DNA of 61,319 nt from CBDDBU01 sp965226045 (lineage in GTDB: Bacteria > Pseudomonadota > Alphaproteobacteria > VGEJ01): positions 1-61,319 of the forward strand of contig CBDDBU010000006.1 of NCBI GenBank assembly GCA_965226045.1. The letters are read 5' to 3'. This document shows positions 24,323-33,440 of this stretch, piece by piece (the stretch's first letter is position 1; every line of letters starts with the position of its first letter). Under the pieces are notes generated by a model. That model was not told the DNA's origin, ran no database searches, and saw only the letters and a program-made list of their open reading frames with translations. The position numbers and the translations under genes were made by a program.

Positions 24323-24952
24323 GTGGCGGCCGCGAGCGAAGCGCGGCTCGTTCTCGCCTCGGCATCACCGCGCCGGCGCGCCCTTCTTGAGCGGATCGGA
24401 CTGACGCCCAACCTTGTCGTCGTGGCCGACGTCGACGAGACGGCCCTGGCCGGCGAAACGCCACCCCAGAGCGCGCGGCGCCTAGCGCGGACCAAGGCCG
24501 AATCGGTGGCGCGGACACACGCTGACGACTTCGTTCTCGCGGCCGACACCATCGTCGCGCGCGGCCGACGCGCGCTGCCCAAGCCGGCCGATGCCGCGCA
24601 AGCCCGGCGCTGTCTGAAGGCCCTGTCCGGACGCCGCCACCGGGTCCACACGGCGATCGCGCTGAGCGCCCCGGAGGGCCGCCAAGGGGCGCGGTTGGTG
24701 ACCACCGTGGTCGAGTTCAAACGCCTCACCGAAGCTGAGATCGAGGGCTACCTGGCGAGCGAGGAATGGCGCGGCAAGGCCGGCGGGTACGCCATCCAGG
24801 GCCGGGCGGCGGCACTGGTGAAGCGCATCAACGGCTCGTACAGTAACGTCGTCGGCCTGCCGCTCCACGAGACGGTGAACCTGCTCGGCGGCCTCGGGTT
24901 CTCGGTCGATCGTCGCTGGCAGGCAATCTGGGCGGACGGCGAGCTGGAATGA
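24323..24952 (+). CDS. maf: Maf family nucleoside triphosphate pyrophosphatase
   Basis: The product of 209 residues shows the Maf signature SASPRRRALLERIGL, the catalytic acid in FVLAADTIVARGRRALPKPA, the SGRRHRVHTAIAL strand and GYAIQGRAAALVKRINGSYS with the conserved NVVGLPL end. Maf proteins hydrolyse non-canonical or modified nucleotides and keep them out of nucleic acids. It starts with GTG 24323, and its TGA overlaps the ATG of rng. Confidence 0.92.
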   Translation: MAAASEARLVLASASPRRRALLERIGLTPNLVVVADVDETALAGETPPQSARRLARTKAESVARTHADDFVLAADTIVARGRRALPKPADAAQARRCLKALSGRRHRVHTAIALSAPEGRQGARLVTTVVEFKRLTEAEIEGYLASEEWRGKAGGYAIQGRAAALVKRINGSYSNVVGLPLHETVNLLGGLGFSVDRRWQAIWADGELE

Positions 24953-26415
24953 GCCAAGAACTCCTGATCAACGTCGGCATCGGCGAGGTGCGGATCGCCC
25001 GCACCGAGGACGGCCGGCTCGCCGAGCTGGCGATCGAACGGGCGGCCAACGGTTCGCTGGTCGGCAACATCTATCTCGGCCGCGTCGTCCGGGTGGTGGC
25101 CAATATCGGCGCCGCCTTCGTCGACATCGGCGTCGGCCGCGACGCTTTCCTCGGCGCGCGGGAGGCCCAGCGCTTGCACCCCCGCGCCGACCCGGAAGGC
25201 GACGATCGAGAGCCGCCGATCAACGAGCTGGTCAGCGAGGGCGAGGCCGTGCTCGTGCAGGTCGCCGCCGACGCCGTGGCCGACAAGGGCGCCGCCCTGA
25301 CCGGCGCGATCACGCTGCCGGGACAACTGCTGGTCCATGCGCCGACACAGTCGGGCGTCGTGGTCTCGCGCCGGCTGGCCGACGAGGCCGAACGTGACCG
25401 TCTCAAAGCGCTGGTCGAGGCGGCGCGCCAAGAGACCGACGCCCACGCGGGCCGGTTCATCGTGCGCACGGCCGCCGCAGGGGCGGGGGCGGCGGCGATC
25501 GCCGCCGATATCGAGCGCCTCAGCGCGGCCTGGCGCGACCTCGCGGCGGCCCGCGCCGAGGCCCGGCCGCCGGCCTGTCTGTTCAGCGAGCACGACCCGC
25601 TGATCCGCGCGCTGCGCGACCTGCGCACGACCGACCGCATCCGCATCGACTCAGGTCCTGCCTTCATCCGCGCCCGCGACTACTGCCAACGCCATCGGCC
25701 CGACCTCGCCCCGCGCTTGGAGCACTTTCGCGGCGCCGGCGCGCTGTTTGACCACGGCGACATCGACGCCGACATCGCGCTCGCGCTGGAGCGCGATGTA
25801 CGGCTGCCATCGGGCGGCGCGATCACCATCGACGAGACCGAGGCGCTGACCGCCATCGACGTCGATTCCGGCGCGCTCACCGATGCCGCGAGCCCACGCG
25901 AGACGGCGCTGCGCGTCAACCTCGAGGCGGCCGGCGCGATCGCGCGACAGCTCCGCGTGCGGGGCATCGGCGGCCTGATCGTTGTCGACTTCCTCGACAT
26001 CGAGGCGCCCGATCGCTTGCGACTGGCCAGCGCGCTCCAAGAGGCCTTCGCGCCCGATGCCGCCCGGCCCAGAGCGGGCCCCATTCCGGCCCGGGGCGTG
26101 GTCGAGATCACCCGGGCGCGGGTGCGCCCGTCGCTGTGGATGCAGGTCACCGAGCCTTGCCCCGGCTGTGGCGCCAGCGGCCGCCGCCCCACCATGGAGA
26201 CCCTGGTTGGTGACCTGCTGCGGCGCGCCGAACGGGCGACGAACAGCGGGCGCGCCGGCGGCGTCCTGCACGTCCGCGCCGCCCCGGTCGTGGTCCGCGC
26301 CCTTGAGACCGCGGGCGAGGCCGTCGAGCTGCTGGCGCGGCGCATCGGCCGCCCGGTCGAGATTGAGGCGATGGCGAGTTTCGAGCGCACCCATTTCGAG
26401 TTCGAGGTCGGGTGA
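24949..26415 (+). CDS. rng: Ribonuclease E/G family protein
   Basis: The 488-residue protein has RNase G-type length without the long RNase E scaffold. It starts with an S1 domain (LVGNIYLGRVVRVVANIGAA then FVDIGVGRDAFLG). The metal-binding catalytic acids lie in ETEALTAIDVDSGAL and GGLIVVDFLDIEAPDRLRLA, and the zinc-link is CPGCGASGRR. It cleaves single-stranded RNA endonucleolytically in rRNA processing and mRNA decay. The ATGA overlap with maf and the close spacing to yacG indicate a single transcript. Confidence 0.95.
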   Translation: MSQELLINVGIGEVRIARTEDGRLAELAIERAANGSLVGNIYLGRVVRVVANIGAAFVDIGVGRDAFLGAREAQRLHPRADPEGDDREPPINELVSEGEAVLVQVAADAVADKGAALTGAITLPGQLLVHAPTQSGVVVSRRLADEAERDRLKALVEAARQETDAHAGRFIVRTAAAGAGAAAIAADIERLSAAWRDLAAARAEARPPACLFSEHDPLIRALRDLRTTDRIRIDSGPAFIRARDYCQRHRPDLAPRLEHFRGAGALFDHGDIDADIALALERDVRLPSGGAITIDETEALTAIDVDSGALTDAASPRETALRVNLEAAGAIARQLRVRGIGGLIVVDFLDIEAPDRLRLASALQEAFAPDAARPRAGPIPARGVVEITRARVRPSLWMQVTEPCPGCGASGRRPTMETLVGDLLRRAERATNSGRAGGVLHVRAAPVVVRALETAGEAVELLARRIGRPVEIEAMASFERTHFEFEVG

Positions 26416-26416
26416 G

Positions 26417-26614
26417 ATGGCGGCGCGGCACGGCGCGAAAACCGGCTGCCCGATCTGCGGCGCGGACCGAGACGAGCACTATCGGCCGTTTTGCTCCAAG
26501 CGCTGCGCCACCGTCGATCTCGGCCGCTGGCTCACCGGCGGCTATTCCCTCGTCGGCGAAGAGGCCAGCGAGGAGCCCAGCGACCAGGCCAGCGACCAGC
26601 CCAGCGACGGCTGA
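26417..26614 (+). CDS. yacG: DNA gyrase inhibitor YacG
   Basis: The 65-residue protein has the YacG zinc finger: CPICG near residue 11 and FCSKRC about 17 residues later, followed by the conserved VDLGRWLTGGYSL. The tail is an acidic Ser/Asp/Gln repeat (EPSDQASDQPSDG), probably unstructured. YacG binds GyrB and inhibits gyrase. ATG 26417 is one base after the rng stop. Confidence 0.93.
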   Translation: MAARHGAKTGCPICGADRDEHYRPFCSKRCATVDLGRWLTGGYSLVGEEASEEPSDQASDQPSDG

Positions 26615-26681
26615 GCGCTGGACGATGGGCACGTTTTCGCCTATGAAGGCGCCGCCGCGCGGGTGCGGCCAAGCCGCCTCG

Positions 26682-26757
<76 letters not shown>

Positions 26758-26943
26758 TCTTTTCAAGGGCTTATTAGAAGTGATTGTATACGCTTACTTA
26801 CTCGGGTAAGCACGCGGCCGCATTTCGCGGCCGTTCGCGTTCGGTATATGGGCGAAGTTTCCTGATGATTTCGTCAAAAACGGCGCGGGTGTGACGCTGG
26901 GGCGACTGGGTTCCGGGCGGCGCTGGGATAACGGCAGGTCTAG

Positions 26944-28621
26944 CAGCCTGTCGGACTGAGGTCCGCGAGAATGGGTGTGGACGGATCGCGATGTGGAGAG
27001 GTCATGGGATCGAGCGCCTTTCGTGAGGACACGGAGTGCGGTCGCTTGGCCGCGCGTACCGCAGGGTGAGTATACTCTTATGCCCTCTCGTGAGGGCACG
27101 AAGTACGTTCGCTTGCTCGCGCGTGCCGCAAGGCGAGCATACTCTTATTCCTTTTCGCGAGGTACGGAGTCCGGCCGCCTGCTCAAGCGTATTGCAAGGT
27201 GAACATTCTCTTTATGTTCCAGGCCAGGGTCACCAGGTTCCATTCGCCCGTGACCTTGTCCAGGCCGCGTAGCGAGAACTGGCGGAAGCCCATGGCCGAT
27301 TTGATGATGCCGAACACCGGTTCCGGCGTTTGCTTGCGCAGGGCGTAGAGTTGCCGGCCCTCGGGCGTCGCCAGTCGATGTGTCATCGCTTCCAGCGGCG
27401 TCGGGTTCTCCGGGGGCGGCGGCGCGCCGGCGAAGCGGTCCTTCCAGGAGAGATGATGGCGTTCCCGGCCGGGCGTGATCAACGGCGCGATCTCGGCCTC
27501 GGCGCAGGCGTTCACGTTGGCCTCGCTGAAGTAGCCGCTGTCCGCCAGCAGGGTCTCGGGCGCGCCCAGCGCCTCGGGAAGGCGGGCGAGCGCTTCCAGC
27601 GCCGGCTCGATTTGCCGCTTGTCGTTGGGGGCCTGGACCACGTCGTTGGTGACCACCAGCAGGCTGTCGGCCGCCACCAGGGCTTGGGCGTTGTAGGCCT
27701 GTTCGAAGCCGCCGCCGGCCACCGGCATGATGCGCGAGTCCGCGTCGGTCAGATTGACCTGGTCCTTCGGCCCGGGCCCGGCCACCGGCGGCTCGGGTGG
27801 ACGGCCGCCCGGCTTGCGGCCCGTCTTCTCGGCCTTCTCCGCGCGCGCCTCGAGCTTCGCCTCGTACTCGGCCCGTTCCCGCTCAAGGCGTTCGCGCGCC
27901 CGCGCCTCGATCACCGCCTTAGCCTCGGCGATGCGGGCCAGACGATCCTCGCGCCGGGCCAGTTCCTCGGGCACCGACATCCCGTCGGGCACATCCGCCC
28001 CATCGGCCGCCTCCGCCAACGCCATCAACTCCGCCACCTCGGCCTTCAACCGGGCTTCGAGCTCGCAGGCGTGTTTCCACGACAGCGCGCTGTGCCGGCT
28101 CGCGTTGGCGTGCACCTTGGTGCCGTCCAGCGCCACCGTGCCGAGCTTCAGCACCCCGGCTTCCCGGGCCAGCAGCAGCACCTCGACGAACAGCCCTTCG
28201 ATCCGGTCGAGAAAACGCCGCCGGAACGCGGCGATGGTATCGTGGTCGGGATGATCGTTGGCCGCGATGAAGCGGAAAGCGACAGAATCATAGGTCGCGC
28301 GCTCCAACTTGCGGCTCGAAAACACCCCCGTGGCGTAGCCGTAGACCAGAAGCCCCAGCAGCATGCTCGGGTGATAGGACGCCGAGCCCGAGCCGCGATA
28401 GGCCTTCACGAACGCCGAGAGGTCCAACTGCTCGATCACCTCGACCACGAAGCGCGCCAGATGCCGCTCGGGAAGCCATTCCTCCACCGACGGCGGCAGC
28501 AGAAACCCCGTCTCCCGGTCGACCGGTCGGAAATTGCTCATGACGGCCTCCATCACGCGCGGGCAAATCAGCTGATACCATCGAATCCTATTTCGACTCC
28601 CGGCTCAAGTCCGACAGGCTG
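26944..28621 (-). mobile_element. IS1182-family element, copy 1
   Basis: The ends are inverted repeats starting cagcctgtcggact; CTAG stands on both outer sides (26940-26943 and 28622-28625), consistent with a 4-bp palindromic target duplication. The element of 1678 bp carries one intact transposase. A second copy in inverted orientation lies at 33441-35120 and differs by two single-base insertions that I can see. The non-coding right part (26944-27182) contains three imperfect repeats of a motif around gagggc-acgaagtacg-cgcgtaccgcaggtgag-ta, which look like family-internal repeats. Confidence 0.92.
27183..28541 (-). CDS. IS1182-family transposase, intact copy
   Basis: The product of about 452 residues shows the N-terminal FLLPPSVEEWLPERHLARFV segment, a first catalytic acid in LGTVALDGTKVHANASRHSA, a long charged coiled coil (about residues 165-245), a second acid in ETLLADSGYFSEANV and the C-terminal PVFGIIKSAMGFRQFSLRGL with the glutamate. 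I prefer ATG 28541, preceded by ggagg, over the start at 28556. The reading frame is complete. Confidence 0.92.
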   Translation of the reverse strand: MSNFRPVDRETGFLLPPSVEEWLPERHLARFVVEVIEQLDLSAFVKAYRGSGSASYHPSMLLGLLVYGYATGVFSSRKLERATYDSVAFRFIAANDHPDHDTIAAFRRRFLDRIEGLFVEVLLLAREAGVLKLGTVALDGTKVHANASRHSALSWKHACELEARLKAEVAELMALAEAADGADVPDGMSVPEELARREDRLARIAEAKAVIEARARERLERERAEYEAKLEARAEKAEKTGRKPGGRPPEPPVAGPGPKDQVNLTDADSRIMPVAGGGFEQAYNAQALVAADSLLVVTNDVVQAPNDKRQIEPALEALARLPEALGAPETLLADSGYFSEANVNACAEAEIAPLITPGRERHHLSWKDRFAGAPPPPENPTPLEAMTHRLATPEGRQLYALRKQTPEPVFGIIKSAMGFRQFSLRGLDKVTGEWNLVTLAWNIKRMFTLQYA

Positions 28622-28668
28622 CTAGGGTCGGGGACGGGCTGGTTAGTGTACTTCGAACCTTGTAGAGC

Positions 28669-28761
28669 CATGACCATGCGCACTTTTCTCACCGTTCTAA
28701 CCGCACTCATGTTGTTTGCCACGCCTGTGGTGTCGGGAGAGAGTCACGGGTTGCATTCGTG
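28669..28761 (+). pseudogene. Signal-peptide remnant of a truncated secreted protein
   Basis: ATG 28669 opens a 30-codon frame, MRTFLTVLTALMLFATPVVS from its second Met, followed by GESHGLHS and TGA. This signal peptide is nearly the one seen at the start of many Sel1/TPR-repeat secreted proteins, but nothing of the mature protein follows. The gene has most likely been cut by a rearrangement next to the IS1182 copy; the downstream 18 bases overlap the reverse-strand gene end at 28744. Confidence 0.4.
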
Positions 28762-29134
28762 AGTCTCAAACGGATCTTCGGGCAACAACTCTAGACAAAT
28801 GTCGCAAGTCATAGCGCACTGGCATTGCTCAATTCCCTCGGGCCCGTGCACAAAGAAGCCTCCACACATTGAGCAGAACCTTTGCTGGTTGGCCTCCCGG
28901 TAATAGAACTCCCACTCTAGGATCTCAGCGCCCTCCGTAGGTCGCCAACCTAGCTCCCACCACTCTTCGTCGCTAATCTCAAACTCTACGCTCTCAAAAT
29001 ATTCCCGTACCTCCTCGGGATCGCAGAGCATAAAAAACAGTCGCTGGCTGCCGGTCTCCTGTGGGTGGGTACAGTGAATCTCCCATCTCTTTCCACGTTC
29101 AACCGGTTTTACCCAGTATTCAGTGCTCCAAGAT
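28744..29134 (-). pseudogene. Unknown zinc-binding-like protein, 5' end cut by IS21
   Basis: The frame is open from the IS21 end at 29135 down to 28744. It includes TEYWVKPVERGKRWEIHCTH upstream of the ATG at 29031, so the native start lay beyond the insertion. The C-terminal half carries RFCSMCGGFFVHGPEGIEQC and CQCAMTCDICLELLPEDPFE, a cluster of about eight cysteines that fits one or two zinc sites. GC content is lower than average. A shorter product from ATG 29031 (95 residues) could still be made. Family not recognised. Confidence 0.5.
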
Positions 29135-29337
29135 TGTCAATCGGCGTTGAACATTGCCCCCCTATCGGCGTGCAATGTTGACCCCTTTGGGGATGCACGG
29201 CGGAGGTCGTACAGGTAGTCCATAGGAGGGGCCCGCGCGCGGGCCGACGCGCCCACCACGCGGCTGGCGGCGGACCGCGTGTGGGAGGTTCCTGTGGGCC
29301 CACCTGGGCGACCGGGCCGCAGGTGGATCGGTTGCCT

Positions 29338-30067
29338 TTAGGACCGATTCTTGAAGCGCCAGGAGTCGTTTCCGGTCTCGATGATCTCGCAGTGGTGCGT
29401 CAGACGATCGAGGAGCGCGGTGGTCATCTTGGCGTCGCCGAAGACGGACGGCCATTCGCCGAAGGTCAGGTGTGGTGGTGACGATGATCGAGGTGCGCTC
29501 GTAGAGCCGGCTGACGAGGTGGAACAGCAGCTGGCCTCCGGTTTGGGCGAAGGGCAGGTAGCCGAGCTCGTCGAGGATGACGAGGTCGCGCCGGGCCAGC
29601 TGATCGGCGAGCCGGCCCTGGCGGCCGGCGCGGGCTTCGGCCTCGAGCCGGTTGACCAGGTCGACGACGTTGAAGAAGCGGCCCCGGGCGCCATCGCGGA
29701 TGCAGGCCCGCGCGATGGCGACGGCGAGATGGCTCTTGCCGGTGCCGGTGCCGCCGATCAGCACGGCGTTGCGCTGGTTGGCCAGGAAGCCGCCGACCGC
29801 CAACTCGCGGACCAGCGGCTCGTTGACCGGGGTGTCGGTGAAGTCGAAGTCGGCCAGCTCCTTGGCCAGCGGCAGCTTGGCGCCACTCATCTGGTACTTG
29901 ATGGATCGCGCCTGCTTGTCGGCGATCTCGGCCTTCAACAGCTCGCCGATGATTCGCTGCATCGGATGCTGGCGCTTGAGGCCGTCGGCGAGCACCTCGT
30001 CGAACGCGTCGCGCATGCCGGCGAGCTTGAGTGCGGCCATCATCTCCAGGACCTCATGGCGCTCCAT
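29338..30067 (-). pseudogene. IstB-type ATPase of IS21, frameshifted
   Basis: The N-terminal two thirds are intact and show the Walker A sequence LIGGTGTGKSHLAVAIARAC and Walker B DLVILDELGYLPFAQTGGQL. A one-base shift near 29470 moves the remaining sequence (LTFGEWPSVFGDAKMTTALL, ending CEIIETGNDSWRFKNRS) into another frame. IstB is the AAA+ helper that selects the target for the IstA transposase. Confidence 0.88.
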
Positions 30068-31560
30068 GGCCGACCCCCCTCAAGCGGTCGTAGCGGGTGC
30101 AATCGGCCACCGGCTCAAAGCGAAGACGCAGGTTCGCGGGCGTCGGGATCGGCGCCGTCTCGGACGGCTGGCGCCGACGATTGAGGATGTTGAGCACGAC
30201 GTCGGCGCCGCACACGCCGCCAGCGAGCGCCTCGGCACAGGCGGCCTCCACCGCCGCCAGCCCATCCGCCAGCACGGCGGTGAGGATCTCGACCATCTGC
30301 CTGTCGCCGTCGTCGTGGCCGGCGAGCCGGACGCGCACGCGACCCAGGGCGCCGGGCAGCGCCCAGTCCTTGAACGGCGCGCCGTTACGAAGCGCACCGG
30401 GCTTCCTCGCCAGCACGGGCACGTAGTGCCACGGGTCATAGACGGTCTGGTCGCGGCCGAAGCGCCGGGCATGCTCGGCGACGATCTCGCCGTCCTGGCG
30501 GATGACGATGCGATCGGCGTAGGCATGGACCTCGACCGGACGGCCGACGGCGCGCGCCGCCACGCTGTACTTGTTGCTGTCGAAGCGCACCAGGCAGGTC
30601 TTCGACACCGACGCCGGGACCGCGTGGAAGCCGTCGAACGGCCCGCGATAGCCGACCAGGGACGGACGCTCGTCCTCGAACACCTGCCAGACAGTCCTGT
30701 CCTTGAACACCGGGTGGGGATGACGCCGGGCGTAGGCGACGCACTGGTCCAAGAGCCAGGCGTTGAGCTCGTCGTAGGTCTTGAAGCGCAGCCGCGGGGT
30801 GAAGAACCGACCGCGGATGATCCCGACCTGGTTCTCGACCTGCCCCTTCTCCCATCCCGCTCCCGGCGTGCATGCTGTCGGTTCGACCAGGTAGTGGCCA
30901 CACATCTGCACGAAGCGCCGGTTGAACGCGCGCTCCTTGCCGATGAGGACGGTCTGCACCGCCGTCTTCATGTTGTCGTAGATGCCTCGCCGGCAGGCAC
31001 CCTGGAACAGCCGGAATGCCCGGTCGTGGGCGTCGAACACCATCTCCTGGCTCTCGCGCGGATAAGCGCGGACGAAGAAACATTCGGCTGTGGCACAGCC
31101 GGACGTGCGCGACCTTGACCTTGGTCGTCACCCCCGCCAGCACCACGTACTCGTGGCTCCAGTCGAACTGATAGGCCTCGCCCGGCGAGAACACCAACGG
31201 CACATAGGTCTGCGCCGTCGATGCCCAACGGCGCCACCGCCACGCCTTGGCGTAGCGCCGCACCGCGTCGTAGCCGCCCGCCATAGCCCAGACCCTCGAG
31301 GGCTTCGGAGATCCGTAGCAGCGTCAGCCGCTCCCGCTTCGACTTGGTCTCGTTGGCCCTCCAGCATCCGCTCCAGCTCGGCCGTCCACGGCCCCAGCTT
31401 CGGCATCGGCTGGACCCGCCGGTCGTAGGTGAACGCCGTCGCCTGCGAACGGATCACCTTGCGCACCGTGTTGCGCGAGACCTTCACGTCCCGCACGATC
31501 TCCTTAGATCGGCTTCCCCTTGACGAAATACTCCCGCCAGATCCGCGCTATCGTCTCCAC
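30054..31560 (-). pseudogene. IstA transposase of IS21, multiply frameshifted
   Basis: Fragments in different frames read VETIARIWREYFVKGKPI, then EIVRDVKVSRNTVRKVIRSQ (helix-turn-helix), then PLVFSPGEAYQFDWSHEYVV with the first catalytic Asp, and then a long intact catalytic part from about 31043 to 30054. That part contains CRRGIYDNMKTAVQTVLIGK and GWEKGQVENQVGIIRGRFF with the second Asp and the Glu. At least three frameshifts are needed (near 31515, 31350 and 31060). Its end overlaps the istB start, the usual coupling. Confidence 0.85.
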
Positions 31561-31687
31561 GACACAACATCCCCCACCACCTCGTCCGCCCAAAAACGAG
31601 GTGACTTGGACTAGCCAGGCTCAGGGGGGTCAAATTTGGACGCCGATCACCCCTCAACAGGGGTCAACTTTGCACGCCGTTCCACAT

Positions 31688-32587
31688 CGGGGAAGCCTTG
31701 GCGGCGCTCCTGGGGAGCTCCGCGCCGGGGCTTTCGGCCTCCACGATCACCCGGCTGAAAGAGGTCTGGGGGGTTGAGGCGGAGCGCTGGCAACGGCGCG
31801 ACCTCACGGCCAAGCGCTACGTCTATTTCTGGGTGGACGGCATCTATTTCAGCGCCGCGCATGGAGGAAGAGAAGCAGTGCATCCTGGTGATCGTCGGGG
31901 CCACGGACAAGGGACAGAAGGAACTGATCGCCATCGCCGACGGCTATCGCGAAAGTGAGCAGTCCTGGCTCGAAGTTCTGCTCGATCTCAAGCGGCGCGG
32001 CCTTGAAATGGGGTCCGCAACTGGCGCTCGGCGACGGCGCGCCTCGGCTTCTGGAAGGCGCTCCGCCAAGTCTACCCAGGCGCCCGCGAGCAACGCTGCT
32101 GGGTTCACAAGACGGGCAACGTCTTGAACAAGCTGCCCAAGGGTCTGCAAAAGAAAGCCAAGGGGCGCCTGCAAGACATCTGGATGGCCGAAACCAGGAA
32201 GGATGCCGAGAGCGCCTTCGACTTCTTCCTGGAAGCCTACGGGCCGAAGTACGACAAGGCCGCGGCCTGCCTGGCCAGGGACCGCGACGTCCTGCTGACG
32301 TTCTACGACTTCCCCGCCGAGCACTGGAAGCATGTACGCACGACCAACCCCATCGAGAGCACGTTCGCCACGGTTCGTCTGCGCACCTACCGGACCAAGG
32401 GCTGCCTGTCGCGCAAGACGGCGATGGCCATGGTCTTCAAACTATGCCAGTGCGCTCAGAGAAAATGGAGAAAACTCGATGGATCGAACCATCTCGCCGA
32501 GATCATTCGCGGCGTCAAATTCGTAGATGGAGAACGCCAGGATCGCGCCGCCGCATGATCAGCCCATACACAACTTCTGACAATAGC
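31688..32587 (+). pseudogene. 5'-truncated IS256-family transposase and right end of its element
   Basis: The sequence begins directly at the IS21 end with EALAALLGSSAPGLSASTIT and continues with RYVYFWVDGIYFSA (first acid). One-base shifts move the reading frame near 31857 and 31998, giving LVIVGATDKGQKELIAIADG and then KGLQKKAKGRLQDIWMAETR, NPIESTFATVRLRTYRTKGC and the stop near 32558. The end gacaatagctc at about 32577-32587 looks like the terminal repeat of this IS group. The N-terminal half is missing. It is unrelated in detail to the IS256 copy at 5612-7055. Confidence 0.8.
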
Positions 32588-32639
32588 TCCCGATCGGGCG
32601 CCGCTCTCCCTCAACGTCGCAGCGATGGTCGGGGCCCGG

Positions 32640-32984
32640 CTATCCCTCTCTGAGGTTACGTGTGCAGGCATTAACCACTGCGCGGTCGGCGGCGTCCTGG
32701 CCCGGCATCTGCGCATGCGGGGTGGTAAAATCACGTTTCCCAGCGAAATCGAGCGCGTCGAAAGTGGCAGCGTCGACATAGGCTGGGTCTGCCATTGCCC
32801 GTTCTTCGCAGAATAGTGCCTGCTGCTCGACAACGGCGGCGCTCACCTGCTCTTCCATCGTACCGCTGCTGACCTGCCAGCCAACAATGCTCGTGATGAT
32901 TGGCCCCGCTACCAAGCCAATCGCAAGGCCGATGACGAGGTTCCGCCATTCACTAAATTTGTTCATCGCATTCTCTTTGTTCAT
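32640..32984 (-). CDS. Small single-pass membrane protein of unknown function
   Basis: The product of about 114 residues has a membrane helix (EWRNLVIGLAIGLVAGPIIT, then SIVGWQVSSGT) followed by a periplasmic part with two cysteines (EQQALFCEERAMADPAYVDA and a C-terminal VVNACTRNLREG). Small proteins with a Gly-rich helix and a following GGTA/SSGT-M turn are frequent in Rhodospirillales genomes. I chose ATG 32984 because GGAG precedes it; alternatives are 32996 and 32966, generated by an 18-bp tandem duplication over the start region. Confidence 0.5.
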   Translation of the reverse strand: MNKENAMNKFSEWRNLVIGLAIGLVAGPIITSIVGWQVSSGTMEEQVSAAVVEQQALFCEERAMADPAYVDAATFDALDFAGKRDFTTPHAQMPGQDAADRAVVNACTRNLREG

Positions 32985-32993
32985 CGCATTCTC
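32958..32993. repeat. Perfect 18-bp tandem duplication over a start codon
   Basis: The 18 bases at 32958-32975 are repeated exactly at 32976-32993. On the minus strand each unit reads gagaatgcgatgaacaaa, so the duplication doubles both the ribosome-site-like purines and the ATG. It is in frame and does not break the gene. Confidence 0.9.
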
Positions 32994-33061
32994 CATGTAA
33001 TCGATTTGCCACCTTCGGCGCAGAGCACGTCGAAGCTTGGATTTTGCAGATCTCGTCGAGC

Positions 33062-33339
33062 CTACCACCAAAGCCCGTCCAGCGGCAGAGCATACACGCT
33101 CGCGACGGTCAAGGAGCCCGCGGGAGCCTTGTGGTCCACCCGCGGGGTAGATATCGAGAATGCCGAAATGCCCATCACCGTGGGTGTCCCACAGCGCAAT
33201 GCGGTGTCCGAGCCGGGTGGCCTCCGCCAAACCAGGCGGCTGGGTCGAAGGTGTCGACGACGGCGGACGGAATGGTGGTGGCGACGACGGCGCTTGCTGC
33301 GGCCGTCACGATCGCCTGACGGCGCGTGAGCTTGGTCAT
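33062..33339 (-). pseudogene. Small Tat-signal-like protein gene, frameshifted
   Basis: ATG 33339, preceded by a strong aggaggg ribosome site, starts MTKLTRRQAIVTAAASAVVA, a twin-arginine-like signal, and continues to VVDTFDPAAW. The plausible continuation lies in a second frame (LAEATRLGHRIALWDTHGDG, HFGILDIYP) and then a third (VDHKAPAGSLTVASVYALPL, ending DGLWW and TAG at 33062). Two one-base shifts are needed. Its start overlaps the stop of the gene fragment upstream (GCATGA). The function is unknown. Confidence 0.45.
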
Positions 33340-33436
33340 GCCGCCCTCCTGGCTGGTAGCTCGGGCGCGGTTGTGAGGATGCGCAGCCGGGCTTGGGCCT
33401 TCCTGTAGAACCCGAATCCCTGGCGGATGTCGGCCT
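33336..33436 (-). pseudogene. C-terminal fragment of an unknown gene cut by IS1182 copy 2
   Basis: The open frame entering from the IS1182 end encodes EADIRQGFGFYRKAQARLRI and ends LTTAPELPARRAA, with its TGA overlapping the ATG of the Tat-signal-like gene. The rest of the gene would lie beyond the element but is not found on the other side (35125 onward). Confidence 0.4.
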
Positions 33437-33440
33437 CTAG

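Larger units (their letters stand above)
29135..31687 (-). mobile_element. IS21-family element, degenerate
   Basis: Both ends begin TGT and are related inverted repeats (left tgtcaatcggcgttgaacat, right inverted tgtggaacggcgtgcaaagt). Each end has a second internal copy of the cggcgt-caa-ttgacccc motif, as is usual for IS21. The element contains istA and istB on the minus strand, both frameshifted. The bases outside the ends do not match, so no target duplication remains. The left flank is a host gene and the right flank is an IS256 transposase fragment, which points to a deletion or recombination across the element. Confidence 0.85.

Noticed and set aside
26942..27180. Three related repeats with regular spacing in the IS1182 tail, considered as a CRISPR-like array.
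   Set aside because: They are few, imperfect, lie inside the IS and occur identically in the second copy; they have no spacer structure.
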